From Cyanophora paradoxa (taxonomy: Eukaryota; Glaucocystophyceae; Cyanophorales; Cyanophoraceae), in contig QPMI01000017.1 in assembly GCA_004431415.1 (NCBI GenBank), forward strand, positions 682,001 to 746,000: a DNA stretch of 64,000 nucleotides, read 5' to 3'. A program made the translations under genes and the position numbers. A model generated the notes under the pieces. It saw nothing but the letters and a program-made list of their open reading frames with translations, was not told the origin of the DNA and ran no database searches. The first letter of the stretch is position 1, and every line of letters starts with the position of its first letter. Below are positions 35,201-46,368 of this stretch, piece by piece.

Positions 35201-35443
35201 CACTCTGCCTCGGCCTCGGCCTCGGCCGCCGGCGACGCCCCGCCCCGCCCCCGACCCCGCCCCGCCCCAGCGGCCGCCCCCGCCCCCGCCCCGCCGCGCC
35301 GGGGCCGCCAACTCCGCCCCAAGCATGAGCTATTTTATATACGAATTACGTATGAACTACCGGCCACGGGGCAACTCATCAGCAAGGCCTGCAGATCGCG
35401 CTCAGCGGCTAGCGCTCTTGTGCTCAATCGCACTCCCCCCTAG
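29299..35443 (+). CDS. Large coiled-coil protein (unrecognised, possibly ciliary)
   Basis: Many short exons over 6 kb. The start MRPPDDPGGGAAGKAANAAA leads into a Lys/Ala helix. Coding landmarks: MLQEWRLTVGKLGVSIASML (29.49 kb), AERYETAVES (30.14 kb), MERGLLLGLLWRGALALLSG (30.68 kb), EWEEERARVRRTILSLQSEV (30.87 kb), an acidic exon near 31.6-31.9 kb, KLVLKQELAAAKADIAELSE (32.23 kb), YVAQLMPLPAVQAFIFDIY (32.75 kb), TLPDFLYGYFLREYGHRRGR (33.01 kb), VFGSVMLSGEVREGYDKSPW (33.45 kb), LMAFVATAAAYGFKYDD (34.4 kb) and MSAGLSAAEMDEYIDTYRAL (34.79 kb). Long coiled coils and globular helical blocks suggest a structural protein; a flagellar role is only a guess from style and from the katanin neighbour. 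Introns hold poly-C tracts before the acceptor (for example 30.33 kb) and a G-tract at 33.84 kb. The 3' end is uncertain in a Pro/Ala-rich exon. Confidence 0.6.
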
Positions 35444-35686
35444 AGCCGGCCAGCGGCCCCCTAGCTTCCCTTCAGACCCCCTTACCCCCTCAACGCCCTC
35501 GGCTCCCCCCCCCCTCTCCCACCCCACGCTGGCGCCGTGCACGTGGAAGCCTGGGGAGCCGGCGCGGCGGGGGAGCCGAGGGCGCTGGGGCTAGCTATAT
35601 ATATATATATATAAGCCTGGGTTGCCGCAGTGCCTCGGAGGTGATATACCTATATATCTATATATATATATATACCTAGCTATAAG

Positions 35687-35717
<31 letters not shown>

Positions 35718-37842
35718 AGTGAGAGCTCAGCGGCTCGAGGATGAGCTGAGCCGGGTCTAGATCTAGATCATCGCGATCGGCAGCACTTCGATCGCGATCG
35801 ACGTCTCTACAATCTATAGGCTATACTGTAGAACTAGTTAATTTAGTACAGGAAAATAATTAGTACTTTGCCAAAACTGCCACTTTGCAGCTGGTAAATC
35901 TTTAGTAGGTCGGTCTTCGCAGCCTCGCATGCGCAGGGCTTTTAATTTGTATGGCGGAGCCAGGACTACCCATGCAAATTCTCGGCTTATAAGCAGGCGG
36001 GAAACATTTTTTTGGTGGATTTAGTAAATCGCCCAAAGACTTTTAGTACTATAAATATGCAGCCCACTAAATATTTCTAGTTTAACAGTAGCTGGCCTAG
36101 CCTAGTAGATATCGTCGTATCGATCATTCGAATTCGCGGCGATCGCGGGTCGCGACTCGCGAATCTCGCGATCGGCGGCGAATATTATATATAGTACTAG
36201 TAATGTACTAGTATGATGGCGATCGGATCTAGCCTAGAGCCTATAGGCCCCATTCATGATCATGATGCGGCATTGATGCCTGCAGCTGCATGCAATTTGA
36301 TGCAAATGATCAAGTTCCGAGTTCGTAAATCTTCATGATCATTTGCGTCCGACGCCGTGACGGTCCGGTACGTCCGGACTCAGGATCGGACGTGACGCCG
36401 TGAATCGCGTGACGTGGATTCGCGTCCGAGCCGGCGCCGGGCCGCCGGGGCCCCCGCGCCGGGCCGGTCCAAGGACCGAGGTCGATTCGAAATTCAATTG
36501 CACCACACTGTGACAGTGACCACACACGTACGGTACGCGCGGCGGTACGAGCAGCACGGTCAGAGCGAGCTGCCAGCCTGGCAGCTGCACGCCGTGACGG
36601 TCTGCACGGTACTGCACCAAGCTGCTGCACCACAGTGTGACCACACACCTACGCGGCGGTACGCCGGGTACGCGGGCGGCGGCGGACCGTACGCCGGGCC
36701 TCGCCGGCGCCGAGCTCAAGTCGACGCCGACGTCGACTCGGCCCGGCCGCGGGCGGGTCGACGGTCAGCGGCCCGTCACTGACTCGACCGGGTCAGGCCT
36801 GGCCGGCCCGGCCCGCGGCCGGCGGGGTGACGCGCCGGGGTCAGCATTGACTCAGCAATGATCAGCCGGGTCAGGCCTGGCCGGGCCAGCAATGACTTAG
36901 TAGTGCACGTGACTCAGCATTAGAATTCGCATTCGCGAATTGAATTGCATTGCATATATACTAGTACTGTACATGCAGCATGCGCAGCATCATGCATATG
37001 GCATATGCAAATATTATGCATACATCCATGTAACGTACAGTTACGTACTACGTAGCCGCTGACTCGGCGGCGTCGGCGCTGATCATGAGCCCGGGGCCGG
37101 CGAGCCTGCCAGCCACTGGGCCAGTGCCAGGCTGCAGCTGTGCAGCCGCGCGCGGCGGCCGGGCCGCGCTGGCTCCGCGGCGGGCGCCGCCGGCCTAGGC
37201 TAGGCTAGGCTAGGCCGGGCCTAGACCAACTTCGTCAATTCTAGATCAAAATAGATCTGACCAACTTGGCAAGGCGGAACTTCGGAAGCTAGCCCGGCGG
37301 CCCTAGTAGGCTAGTAGTAGTAGTAGCCTAGTATACTAGTAGTACTAGTAGTAGGCCTCAGTGGCCGCCTCACCGGTACCGTGGCACTTGTACAAGTACA
37401 GCGTGGCAGTAGCTATCATATATCATAGTATACTGATAGTACTATCATAGTATCTTAGCTATAGTACGGAGTCTACGTATACGGTACGGGTGCTACAGTG
37501 CTACTGGGCTCAGGCTGCTGCTGCAGACTGCGCATGCGGCATGCAGACTCAGTGACTGCGCAGAACTATATAGCTAGGCGCATATGCATGCGGTATGCCG
37601 CAGTGCACGTGCATGAACGCGTACGTGCATGAACGTTTAACGCAACCGTATGCGGCGCCGGCTGCAACTGTAGATATTCTACGTATATATGCGTACTACG
37701 GTATACGCATAAGCACGCTATATACGTATATACGTATATATATACGTACACACGTATATATTGCGTAGATAGCCTAAGTAGCGCGAACTTCGCAATCGCT
37801 ATACATGCACATAGCTAGCTCTAGCGATTGCAACGCGCCAAA
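35444..37842. other. 2.4-kb spacer: poly-C, AT microsatellites, palindromes
   Basis: No gene seen. A C-homopolymer of more than 30 bases lies at about 35687-35718, TA microsatellites at about 35594-35613 and 35650-35676, and a CTAGG/CTAGT repeat block at about 37190-37350. Between 35.75 and 37.8 kb the sequence is dense in self-complementary words such as GATCATGATCATGA, GCATGCGGCATGC and ATATACGTATATATAC. The first 350 bp are a diverged copy of 46800-47095. Confidence 0.65.
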
Positions 37843-40800
37843 ATGATCAGAGGCGCGTATACGTATGCATGCAGGAGTGCTTCTCGCTCGAGCTCAGCGC
37901 CATGCATATGGCCATGGCCAGCTGCAGCTATTGTCTTCGGGCTCTGGTTAATAGCGATTGCGCCGGCGGCTCCGGCCGCTAGAGCGCAGGTCGTGATCTT
38001 GCCAACATCTAGCACTGTCTGCGCTGTTGGAGCGCCCTGCAGCGTGGCATGGAGCTCCGGAGACGGCTACAGTTATGCCAGCATTTGCCGCCAACCCGAA
38101 GGGGGTCGCGACCAACTTTGCTTCACCAAATCAAGCAGCGCGCCCTGGGGGGCAGAAGGACTGGCTCGTTTTACACTTCTCAGTAATGAATACTGGTATT
38201 TATGCAATGCCAAACGCGCTATTGCCATTGGAACCGGTGGGAGGTGCGTATGGGGCGCGCGGGGCGATCTAGATCTTCGGGTCCAGCTTATAATTAATGT
38301 TGGAGGCGATCCGCCATTCGCATACAGATGCACGGGGTACTTCATCATCTCATATTTCTGGAAGGACCCTTCAATTTCTTTATTACAAATCTCTCACACG
38401 GTCCGCTCTGTAGAATTTGAAGGCGGTACGTATACGCTACTAGTACTTGATCTACTTGACGTGTCAAGGTTCTCGTGATCAAATACATGCGCAGCTGAAG
38501 TAGCGATCGAGTCAAGCTCAGCATCCGCACGCGCGTGCACCGCACATGTGCCTTGCAGATTGAGCTGGAGCACCTCGTGGCCTCGCACGTCTAACAGAAC
38601 ATCGTGGTCAGTGAGTTTTAGGATATGCAGCATGAACGCCACACAATCAGCCGTATCCTGGTCGTTTGTGTGGGGTGAGGGTTGTTCTTCGGTGCATAGT
38701 TTTGTGCATCAACAGGACTCAAGCGCTGCGTCAACGTCCGCGGAAATCAGCATTTATATACCATACTTTGCCTTTCGAGTCGGTTGTGAATTCAACGATG
38801 AATTTTGGTATGCAATAACCTTGCGCGGATCATTATATTTAATTAAAATATGTACACATTCTGGCAGGTGCGATGCGTTCATAATTGTCGCCATCGACGA
38901 CGCGTTCATGGCAAAGCGTGCCATTACGATTGTTGCGAGCCCTATTCTTGTGAATAATTGGCACGACTGGTCGTCGGATAAATGCACAGCCTCAAGATCT
39001 CGATTCTTACAAGCTTTGGATGGATATGCACGCTCTGAGAACGAGGGAAGGGGGTGTGGAGTCTACTGGACTGCCCAAGTCGAAATATACCTTCAAATTA
39101 GGCTCGAACTTCCGCCAGTAGACGTTTACATATGCCCTTCTCCATCGTACTCCAGTTCTTCCTGTATCAATGTGCGGAGCGATTTTCGCACATTTATTCG
39201 CATCGCGATCGAGTTCCAGTTCTCACGTGCACGTCTAATTATAAATCTACACGCAGATTTTCATCTCGACAACAGCGAACAGCGCAACATTCTACCCATT
39301 TTTAGAGGATGTAAAGAAGATTTGTGGGTAAGAGCGTACGACAGACAATTGTTTTGATTATCATTTGCCATTCGTGTATATATATTTATATATTGCATGT
39401 TCTATCGATTCGAATTCTCGAATTCGAACTCCGGATCCAGTCTTATTGCTCTGATTTTCGGTTCTGCTACAGGGAAACGCTCAAATGCAATGCGTCCTGG
39501 GTTATTCGGCCTGCGCATGCCAGATGGGCTGAGAGCGATATGTCGACGTCTATCGACGGGACGCGTCCTGTTCTGTTAATGTACACCGGAGTGGCAATCT
39601 CAGAGAGCACAGCGTCGTCGTGTGCGACCTCGGCTCCCAAATGTTCAATATCCTGGTCGTGGTTTGCCACCGGATCCATCTTTTCAAATGGAGCCGGCCG
39701 CGTGCACATATGCAAGAATGTGCATGCCTATATAAACGAGAGGGGTTGGCCAAGTTCTTTGTCTGTAGCTGGAATTCTTCAATCAGGGTCCTGTGTGAAG
39801 GTAACTTCCCAAGACCGCTTGTAATGTTAATAATCATGATCATGCATATGATCATGATCATGAGTAGATCGGTTCTTCTGAAAAGTCGTCAATGGACGCC
39901 GTGATAACTGACAGCATTATCGCCCAAGTCTGCGGGTGCGCACAAGACTGCGCTGTCTGCTCCACTGCGCAGTACTAGTGGGCTTGTTCAATTTACGGGG
40001 CTGTCGTAGGGACCACATCACCACATGCGATGCGATGTGGATCCTGAACGGAGACGATTTCAAGAGTCTGAGGCTTGTGGGAGATAAAATTACAATAGCA
40101 AAAGCCTCGACGGCTTGCTGGAGCCCGCATGGAGCCGTCACCGAAACCTGCTTCCTGTCATGGATAGGAGGGCTGTTACCGATTGAAATCTATGTCTGCA
40201 AAGAAAATAGTTTTGTCAGAGATTCGTGCATGGTGGTAAGTTATTCTTGGTATGCGCACGCTTCGAGCTACGAGCTGTAATTTGCACTGATGAGCCTATA
40301 TATATCCCAACCTACGACAGATTGAAAGAAATTATTCTTCACCTGCACGCAGTTTCACTTACCAACCTGCGAGAGATGTAGTTTCTCGCATTTGCGGGTA
40401 TGTAGGTTTTCAAAAAAAAGTGCACGTATACAAAATATATCTCTCATTAATGATTCCATCTCAAAGTGCAGAAAAGTTTCTTTGCAGCGCATTCTGGGTG
40501 GTACGACCAGCGGGGCAGACAAACACTAATAATACATTGGATGAATCGAGCCCGCTAGCTTTGCACCTTGCTTACACCGAAATCCTGCCTTCCACATCTT
40601 CTCGCTGCTCTTCCACGTCGGGAGTATCCTGCAGAATTCTCTGGTCAGGAGCCTTTTCGAAATACGACATTTACTTCTGCAAAGAACAATCGTTTTCATC
40701 TGCGTCCTGCGTCACTCTTGCGTCCTCGATTTCAACAGCGTCTTTCGAACCGAAGAATCTCTGGGATCTGTACGTTACCCAAGGAACTGTCTATCGATTG

Positions 40801-43379
40801 TGCGGGTGCACTATTTGCGAAGGTGACTTATTTTGCAATTGCGCACATGACATGTCATGTTTTCGAAGGGAGGGGGATATCTCGTGCTCTGGTTTCTGGT
40901 TCATTCGCCCGAACGGTCAGCCCGAGTCGAATCACTTTTCCGAGGCCTCTCGCTATCTTGCGCTACGATCCGACGAGATTGTACTTTCTCCATCCTCGAG
41001 CTCCGCGGGCTATTCGAGCTCGACGTGCTCCACTGGAAGTCGACGGTGTTCGATCTCTTGGACTGGACTTCCTTACCCCTCTTTTGCAATCTACATATGC
41101 GGTTGGCAACTACGATCCCATCCGTTCGACACTAGCTCAAAACTATCGTTCTGTAGTGTGGTAGGCCCTTGCATATGCATATTTGCGCCTTCGCGTTCAG
41201 GTAGCAGATCGTGATATTGCATGCGTTCAGGTAGCAGATCGCGTAACGCGGCAGAATGCTTCGTTTACAATCGAAATTGCTGCAGTTGTAAAAGCCTGCG
41301 GGTGAGTATCTGATATCGATATTTATATTGAATGTTGATTAATTCGGTTTCATGACAATGAACCAAATGGCAGAACCGGATTAGTCGGCTGCAACGCCTA
41401 CATTGTCGTCGAGGCTCAATCACGACTTCCTACAATAAAGAACGCAAGGAATGCTTTGCAATCCACCGCCGCATACGCACTTCAGAGAATTGCAATTGCA
41501 ATCGATGTGCTTCCCATTAAAATAGAGGCGTTCTCGTGCACTTCGCAGCTGTCTCCAATAAACTGCACTGTCGATTGGCTCGTCGACCCCAAGCATATTC
41601 TGAGCGAGCCCGTCGTAGCTAAGCTTGCCGCATCCACAAACATCGATCTGGCATTGTGCCCCATGGCCAACTTGACCGAGCTCGAGCTCGAGCCTACAAT
41701 GATATTGATGGCTCGTCAATGCCGAAACCTGCGGACATATACCTCAAATTCGGTGCGTCTCAAAATTCAATGCAAGTCCAGATTAACATGCAACTGACAA
41801 TACGGCGAATAATCACCATGCGACAACATATTTATCTAGCTTGCACTTGAGCTTGCGAACGTCCACTCTGAGAAATTTGCGCTCGATGACATCGACACCG
41901 ACATACGTACATGCAATCGCGAAAAGTAAAACTTGACTTCTATGTTTTTAAAACTTGGTTTTAGTGGGTATAAACTGCGTTTCCGCAGTCCTTGCAAGCA
42001 TTTGGCCATGCTTTTCTCGAAAAACGTTCAAACGCAAGTCGAGGAAGTTGTAATTCTGGATGTAACCATTTTCAAACCTACGATCGCGATCAATACCAAT
42101 GCTTCTTCATCGAGCTGCTGGGATAGTTGCATCGTCACCTGGAGCAGGGAAGCCAACGTCAACATATTTTTGTGTCCGTTCGCCAAACTCCTCGCCGACT
42201 CTTGTGTTGAGGTGAGCAAAAAGCATGAATGCGATCATGTTTATTGAGGTGCTTTAATATCTGAGAAACGTTTCGCATTCACGTTCAGATTGGCTCAAAC
42301 ATACAGGGGACATCATTCAAATTCGCACTCAAGGAGAGCCAGTACGACGCACTCTGCAGGTACGCATGCGTTCCACGGTTTCATTCCTATCTAACACTAT
42401 TACCTCTTCGGTTTCATTAATATTCTTCTTCTGTCTAACACTATACGACCGCAGATTTAGAGAATCTGCGTATTCGTATGTGAATTGCTCGGCTTTTGTT
42501 GTTGTGCAACCACTGCCTGAGTTCAAGGATGACTTCAGCATGACTCCAGTTGAACTGAGAGGTCCTCCTCGGTCGCAGCTGCAGCCGTCAAATTTTGCAA
42601 CGGGATTTTATTCACAGCTGCAGGAGGAGCGTCTTCTGAAACTTAAATCATCGCTCGCCATAGTCCTCCCTATTCTAATTTCTGGAGTTGTTTCATTGTG
42701 GATAGCACGAAGATGCAGCAGCTTCGATAGAGCGAACTCAATGCAGGAAAACGTGCGACGACTCAGTGCGGGCCACGCGTTACTCTTCCTCGCACAAGCC
42801 CTCTTCATGGCTCTGGCTGCGGGCCTTCCAATGTGGACTGGAGCTGGGGCGAACGAGCCCTCCTCCCCGTTTAGAATGGATCTGCTGCGTGTACATACTC
42901 CAGGGGGGAGCAAAACGTTAATCGAGATCTGCGATGAGGTGACATCGTCTCGTTATCAAGACAGAATCCCAGAATGCGAACTTGCGTGGACCTTTTTCGC
43001 CGCATTTGTGACCGAAATAGCTGGATTTGTCATTTCGTTGATCGGCGTCGCAAGCAATATTCGTTCGTATTTGAACCAGTCAATCCATCCTTCGCACATG
43101 CCCTCTATACTTGCTCTGCACGTTACGTGCGTCTTTCAATCTACAGCGGTTCTAGTCCTTGTTCTTGTCGCTTCGGGTAGATACGTCGGGATACCCCTGC
43201 TCATTTCAGCCCCTCTGGGCCCGTGTGTCGGCCTGCAGCTAGCCGCAATTACCACAGCTACTGCCGGCTGTTATGGCAGCATGCGCGCTCTGCATCTCCG
43301 TGGAGCGATTTTCGCGGCGCCGCCTCTTGGAGACAGTCGTCCGTCTGCTCCCGTCTTCCCGGTCCGTGATTTCATCTAG
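37843..43379 (+). CDS. Cys-rich modular surface protein with multi-pass C-terminus
   Basis: Multi-exon gene; exon boundaries are only partly resolved. The first exon (37843 to about 38243) starts MIRGAYTYACRSA and has a signal-peptide-like core (AAAIVFGLWLIAIAPAAPAA). At least six modules follow the pattern C..(S/I).W......(V/I).(I/L)C......SC, for example APCSVAWSSGDGYSYASICR (38.03 kb), VDVYICPSPSYSSSSCI (39.12 kb), PKCSISWSWFATGS (39.64 kb), CFLSWIGGLLPIEIYVCKEN (40.15 kb), CRILWSGAFSKYDIYFCKEQ (40.63 kb), CSISWTGLPYPSFAIYICGW (41.05 kb) and CIVTWSREANVNIFLCPFAK (42.13 kb). They recall the Kre9/Knh1-type Ig-like module (PF10342) but are not identical to it. The last exon (to TAG 43377-43379) has about five membrane segments, including IVLPILISGVVSLWIA and FFAAFVTEIAGFVISLIGVA. 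A surface adhesion or sensing role is inferred. Confidence 0.62.
41191..41240 (+). repeat. Short tandem repeat in intron-like sequence
   Basis: GCGTTCAGGTAGCAGATCG occurs twice, about 30 bp apart. The second copy is followed by CGTAACGCGG. It lies between two module exons of the surface-protein gene. Confidence 0.6.
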
Positions 43380-43706
43380 ATCTTGAATCGCGATATTTGA
43401 AAAGCACCGCAAGCCCCATCCCTTTCTGCAAATTTGTGATCATGACGCCCACGTGTTCGATTCTGCAGACGCAGGCGGCAACGCATGGCATGCGCACGAT
43501 AGATCCGGAGATCGCAGGTTTAGGGGGCAATTACAAGTACCAATCTCCCAGCTCTAGCTAAAACCTCCTATGTCCCACATATTAAAACGCTTCCTGAATT
43601 TCGAATGGCAAAGTAGCTGAAAGTGTATATCGTAAACACATTGAAGAAATACATAAATTGAGTCCAATACCCAATCAATAATTTCGGTGTTCACCCCCTT
43701 GAGCTT
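43380..43706. other. Spacer before the duplicated gene fragment
   Basis: Relatively AT-rich sequence with no recognised gene. It ends abruptly at 43707 where the GC-rich copied segment begins. Confidence 0.5.
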
Positions 43707-44701
43707 CCCCCGACCGCGAGCTGGGGCCGGGGCCGCCGGCCGCGCCGACACGATCGGCCTCATGGCCTTCGTCGCCACCGCCGCCGCCTACGGCTTCAAG
43801 TACGACGACGTGCGCCGCGAGCTCCAGATTAAATTTTCTAGTCGGGGCGCTCTTTTGATATTTAATCTTTAGATCTTATTATTGGGGCGCTTTCTTCTTA
43901 AGGCCTTTCGCTGTTCGGCGCGCAGGACACGAAGCTGGCGGTGCTGCACCGGATGTGGGACCTGGCGGATCCGCCGGGCCGGAGGAGTCGGTGGCGCAGG
44001 CGGTGCGGGGCCTGAAGGACAGCGTCGCGCGGCCCCGCGCCTACGTCAACGCCATCCAGGCCATGTCCCGCTTCAAGCGGGTCCGCCCCTCCCCTCCCAC
44101 CTCCTCCTCGGCCTCTAGATCTTCTCCCAAGCCTAGCCTGGCCTGCATCCAACGACCCCGCCAGATCCTGGAGGTGTCGGCGAAGATGTCGGCGGGGCTC
44201 TCGGCGGCGGAGATGGACGAGTACATCGACACGTACCGCGCCCTCGTCGGCGAGGTCCCCCAGGAGGCCCGCGAGCGCGTCCTCGCGGTGCGCCCTGCTT
44301 GTTCAGAAGAATTCCGGGGCGCTGCACGGTCCGCTGACCACGGGGCCCGGGGCCCGCGCGCGCGCGCAGCACCTAGGCCTGCAGGTCGCCGGCGGGATCA
44401 AGACCTGGGGCGCCGCGACCGTCGCCGAGTCGCAGGCGCGCCTGCACGCCCCCGAGCTCGGGCCCGGCCCGCCGCCGCCGCCCCCGCCGCCCGCGCCGCC
44501 GGCAGCGCCGCCGGCGCCGCTGGAGGCGCCGAGCTCGACGGCGTCGCTGGCCCGGTCGGGCGCCCCCTCCGTGCAGTCCCACCGCTCCCTCGCCCACTCC
44601 GCCTCCGCCTCGGCCTCGGCCGCCGGCGACGCCCCCGCCCCAGCGGCCGCCCCCGCCCCGCCCCCGCCGCGTCTAGGCCCCCAACTCCGCCCCAAGCGTG
44701 A
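43707..44701 (+). pseudogene. Truncated copy of the 3' end of the coiled-coil gene
   Basis: Closely similar to 34351-35329 over about 980 bp, including introns and splice sites. The shared coding parts include LMAFVATAAAYGFKYDD, ILEVSAKMSAGLSAAEMDEY and VAGGIKTWGAATVAESQARL. A 14-bp insertion at 43970-43983 puts the exon out of frame after DTKLAVLHRMWDL. Upstream exons are absent. In the Pro-rich end this copy reads on in the more natural frame (SSTASLARSGAPSVQSHRSL), whereas the longer gene reads an Arg-rich frame, so one of them has shifted there as well. Confidence 0.8.
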
Positions 44702-45703
44702 CTCAGTGAACCACGTTTTGTTTTTGCAAGGGGGGAAAGAAGACCGAAGGTCTTCCCCCCTTGCTTCCCGTTCCCTCGCTTCAGCCAAAATTTCTTCTAT
44801 GAGGCCGTTTTCGAGGTCCAGTTTGCAACGCGGGAAAAAAATGGGCCGAAATTCGGTTGCAGCGACACGTGTTTGTCGCTGCGGCCGTCCATGCAAAAAA
44901 AGGTTTTCGAGGGCGAAGACCAGTTTTCCTTGACTTGAAGCCTGGAAACCAACTTCTCTCTCATTCCGATCTTCGAATTCCTTAAGCTTCCGCGGTTCTA
45001 GCGAAGACCAGTTTTCCTCGACTTGAAGCCTGGAAACCAACTTCTCTCTCATTCCCGTCTTCGAATTCCTTCCGCGGTTCTGCATGGAACCAGTTCTCCC
45101 TATAGCTAGCTGTCTCCTGTAGATTTCGGCTTCCTCGCAGTGCGTCGCGTACGCCTTGCTCTTCGTTGCGCGGTTCTGCATGGAACCACTTCTCCCTAGC
45201 TGTCTTGCTCGATCTCCTCTAGATTTCCACTTCCTCGCACTGCGCCGCGTACGCCGCACGGAATTTCTTAAAACTTCCGAAGTTCTCCCTAGCTGTCTTG
45301 CTCGATCTCCTCTGGATTTCCACTTCCTCGCACTGCGCCGCGTACGCCGCACGGTACCCGTGCCGCCTGATCTACTTTTGACTGCATCAAGCTTGCACCG
45401 CAGCACGTGCACCGAAGCACGCGCAGCCCGTGGGCCGGATTGGCCCGTACCGCGTAGCTTTTCCTCGCGATCCAGCCTCTGCTCGCAGCCGCATCGCTGC
45501 GCCGACCTCGTTGGCGCCCCGGCCGCTGTCCCTTCGCGCCGGGCGGTCTTGCGAGCTGACCAGCTCTTGCAAGCGGATCAGCGGCAAACCGATCGCGAGC
45601 GTTCGAGTTGCGAATAACAAAGAGCGGCGCGTGTGCAGCTGCAGCGCGTGAACAGTGAGTAAGCGAGATCATTGCGTGCACGAGAATCCGGGCGTGAACT
45701 GAT
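44702..45703. repeat. Tandem/dispersed repeat block
   Basis: No gene seen. Units carrying GAAGACCAGTTTTCCT, TGCATGGAACCACTTCTCCC and CACTGCGCCGCGTACGCCGC recur two to three times between 44.9 and 45.4 kb. The same family appears at 50.85-51.13 kb, with the same order of words and the same end (ACTGCATCAAGCTTGCACCG). Confidence 0.7.
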
Positions 45704-46368
45704 CATGAGCTTCGGCACTGAGCTTACTAAGTTAACGTTAGTGCTCCCGCCGGACGGATTCCGGCACGCCGCGTCCAGCTGGCCGTCAGGAGCGGCCCCC
45801 GACGTCGGCGGTCTCGTGTCTGTGCTCGGAGCGGCTGAGAAGCCGCTGCTCATCCTCGCCGAGTCGTCCGCGAGCTCCCCGACCGGGCTGGCTTCCCCCC
45901 CACGCGCGAGCAAGCCGTCGCCTTCGCTTTAGCGACCGTCGAAGTTAAGCACTCGCGGCTGCACGGCAGGATAGCTTCGTCGTTCGCTTTGTCGGGTGCG
46001 TGAAGATTCATTGAAGTGGACCGCCCATAGCTCACCTCTGTTTATAATTGCCACGGCAGGCCTGCGATCGAGGACCTCCAAATGGGAGTCCTCAACCGCC
46101 TCCGTGACGCCGGCCTCGCGGATATCGAAATTCAAGACCTTGTCTACCAGATGCGCAGCGGGAGCGAGCAGCGCGCCAGCCGCGTGGCTCTGCGGGCGCT
46201 CGAAGCGGCGGGCCGCCTCACCATGCTCTCGCAAGACGGCTCTCTTCAGGACCGCCGCCGCTGGCTGCCGCTCACCCCCATGGGCGACTTCCGCCTCGAC
46301 CCGCTCCAGAAGGCCTGGATCGCCTATGTTTACGGCGAGCCCTCTGCAGACAACACCATCATCTTTTA
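45704..46368 (+). CDS. Small hypothetical protein
   Basis: Two or more exons. The first begins MSFGTELTKLTLVLPPDGFR and runs through GGLVSVLGAAEKPLLILAES before an unresolved donor; the frame stops at 45932 if unspliced. The last exon follows CACGGCAG near 46062 and reads PAIEDLQMGVLNRLRDAGLA, EIQDLVYQMRSG, ALRALEAAGRLTMLSQDGSL and ends GEPSADNTIIF with TAG at 46366-46368. Helical, soluble, no family recognised. It sits between two halves of a dispersed repeat. Confidence 0.5.
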
